Shown: in pieces, positions 4,433 to 5,419 of the stretch
How the letters are laid out: the number at the start of each line of letters is the position of its first letter
Numbering within the stretch: the first letter of the stretch is position 1
Position numbers and translations under genes: made by a program
The notes under the pieces: generated by a model
Told to the model about the DNA's origin: nothing
Database searches by the model: none
The model's input: the letters and a program-made list of their open reading frames with translations, nothing else
Origin: Deltaproteobacteria bacterium
GTDB taxonomy: Bacteria; Desulfobacterota_B; Binatia; UBA9968
Length of the DNA stretch: 5,419 nt
Assembly: GCA_027297485.1 (NCBI GenBank)
Contig: JAPUHZ010000279.1
Location: 1-5,419 of the forward strand
Direction: 5' to 3'

Positions 4433-5209
4433 TCAACTACTTGGAACACCAGCCCGTTCATACATCCAATGATAGATACGCATAAGAATATAGCAGGTGA
4501 ATGCGCCGACGCTGAGGTCAAGCCAGGAGTGTTCGAGACTGTCTGACGGATTAAAGACCTTGAAGGAAACCAACGACAGCAAAGCAAGAGGCACAATCAC
4601 TGCCCAGAGTTCGAGCCTCCCGGACAAACGTTTGTCGGAATTCGAAAAGAACGCCGCAAGCGCCACCCCTGAGATCACAAGGGCGAGAATGCCAACCACC
4701 GCTCGCCATAAGGGTTCCTTGTAATCCAGTTGCCAACTTGCGACTGGAGGCCAGTGCAGGAGCGCAAACATAAAGAATGTTGCGAGCACGGCCCAAAGTG
4801 CACCGATGATCAAATTCGAAGGCGGCTTCTTCGGTGCCTCTTTCGACCCGGACAGTGGCAACAGAATGACTAACGGAATCGCAATGAGCGCCGACCATAC
4901 GGCAAGCGGAACGGGCATATCTTTGAGGCCCGGCAAATGGAGGTAGTGAAAGCCCACTACAGCGGCCGCACCGCTAAAATAGGCTGACTCAGGCCGCCAT
5001 TTTGCCGTTCTGCCGAGCAACGCCGTGAGCAACGCAAACTCCGCAATATGTAACAGGTGGCTCGCGTCTAAAACAAATGTCTCTTCCGGGTGAACGGTGA
5101 GTTGCTTGACGACCACAACTGTCAGCGCGACACCGACCACTGCGAAAAGTATTCGAATGAGAATCGCTTTGACAACCGAAACGCTCCCATCCTGAGAGTT
5201 GTCATTCAT
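4433..5209 (-). CDS. Polytopic membrane protein (258 aa), unknown function
   Basis: I choose ATG 5209 because GGAAGG lies 7 nt before it; the in-frame ATG at 5278 would add 23 residues without a comparable site. The product has about seven or eight hydrophobic segments (roughly 14-35, 50-65, 76-92, 101-120, 132-152, 167-188, 201-217, 228-247), so it is an inner-membrane protein. Short loops carry basic residues (GSKEAPKKPPS 121-131, SDKRLSGR 191-198). HLLHIAEFALLTALLG (51-66) slightly recalls the His-containing helix of VanZ-like proteins, but the rest does not support that name. It converges on the 133-aa gene. Whether it belongs to element E3 or to the flanking chromosome depends on where the element ends, outside the window. 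Confidence 0.75.
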   Translation of the reverse strand: MNDNSQDGSVSVVKAILIRILFAVVGVALTVVVVKQLTVHPEETFVLDASHLLHIAEFALLTALLGRTAKWRPESAYFSGAAAVVGFHYLHLPGLKDMPVPLAVWSALIAIPLVILLPLSGSKEAPKKPPSNLIIGALWAVLATFFMFALLHWPPVASWQLDYKEPLWRAVVGILALVISGVALAAFFSNSDKRLSGRLELWAVIVPLALLSLVSFKVFNPSDSLEHSWLDLSVGAFTCYILMRIYHWMYERAGVPSS

Positions 5210-5419
5210 GATCAAACCTTCCAGTACTCGCGAACGAAGATACCGTACAAAAAATCTTAGCGACAACCGGTTTCTCATAAGTGTCTATGAAATTCTTCGC
5301 AATCCTAGGCTGGACAGGCTCGTTTCGCGTCTGGGGAGAAATATGCTGATAAACTCATTCGAGGCACTCTCCCTGACGGAGCAAGTAAAGTGAAACACTT
5401 ACATCACGTCACCGCAGTC
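5210..5419. other. Upstream region of the membrane-protein gene
   Basis: These 210 bp hold no gene I can support; short frames here lack ribosome sites. A promoter for the leftward membrane-protein gene is expected. TTGTCG, a 17-bp gap and GTATCT on the minus strand (about 5229-5268) is the best arrangement I see, and it is weak. No tRNA is visible before the window ends. Confidence 0.25.

Noticed and set aside
4551..4898. 115-codon reverse frame and 75-codon forward frame inside the membrane-protein gene
   Set aside because: They lie in other frames of a gene with clear membrane segments and a good ribosome site.
1..5419. CRISPR array, insertion-sequence transposase or integrase gene
   Set aside because: No short regularly spaced repeats with unique spacers were seen, and no translated frame resembles a transposase or recombinase; the repeats present are tRNA-derived or hairpin repeats.

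Overview
The window looks like a bacterial accessory region. It holds six protein-coding segments (two of them copies of the same gene start), no rRNA and no complete tRNA. It is pieced together from DNA of visibly different base composition: GC-rich gene starts, an AT-rich small gene around 569-910, and moderately GC-rich genes to the right. I cannot name the phylum. Signal peptides, a Wza-type polysaccharide-export fragment and dispersed AGTTGGCAGT-type hairpin repeats would fit a Gram-negative-type environmental bacterium; I considered Acidobacteriota and Armatimonadota, but that is only an impression.

The organising feature is a set of three same-orientation copies of the 3' half of a tRNA gene (minus strand; 314-360, 1932-1978 and 3524-3570), about 1.6 kb apart (1618 and 1592 bp). 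Copies 1 and 3 run from an anticodon loop through a perfect T arm and acceptor strand to CCA, and both are followed on the right by 117 bp that align without gaps (about 62% identical). Copy 2 is decayed. Integrating elements that insert by tyrosine recombinase leave this kind of 3' fragment at one end. I therefore read the window as a tandem stack of small elements: E1 about 314-1931, E2 about 1932-3523 and E3 from 3524 onward. An intact tRNA, and perhaps an integrase gene, should lie to the right of the window; neither is visible here.

E1 carries two leftward genes (98 and 145 aa), a 137-bp long-hairpin repeat between them, and the 5' end of a polysaccharide-export gene at its right end. 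That 5' end duplicates the one at the left edge of the window, to the left of att copy 1 (about 96% identity over 226 bp). The 145-aa gene sits 8 nt after the truncated export frame, as if it had been dropped behind a borrowed promoter and signal-peptide start. E2 carries one rightward gene, a serine beta-lactamase/esterase-like (family S12) secreted protein. All three of its catalytic motifs appear altered, and its reading frame runs through att copy 3, adding an 83-residue tail. E3 carries a 133-aa rightward gene of unknown function that meets a leftward 258-aa polytopic membrane protein. No shared pathway for these genes can be argued from the sequence; what links them is the repeat framework.
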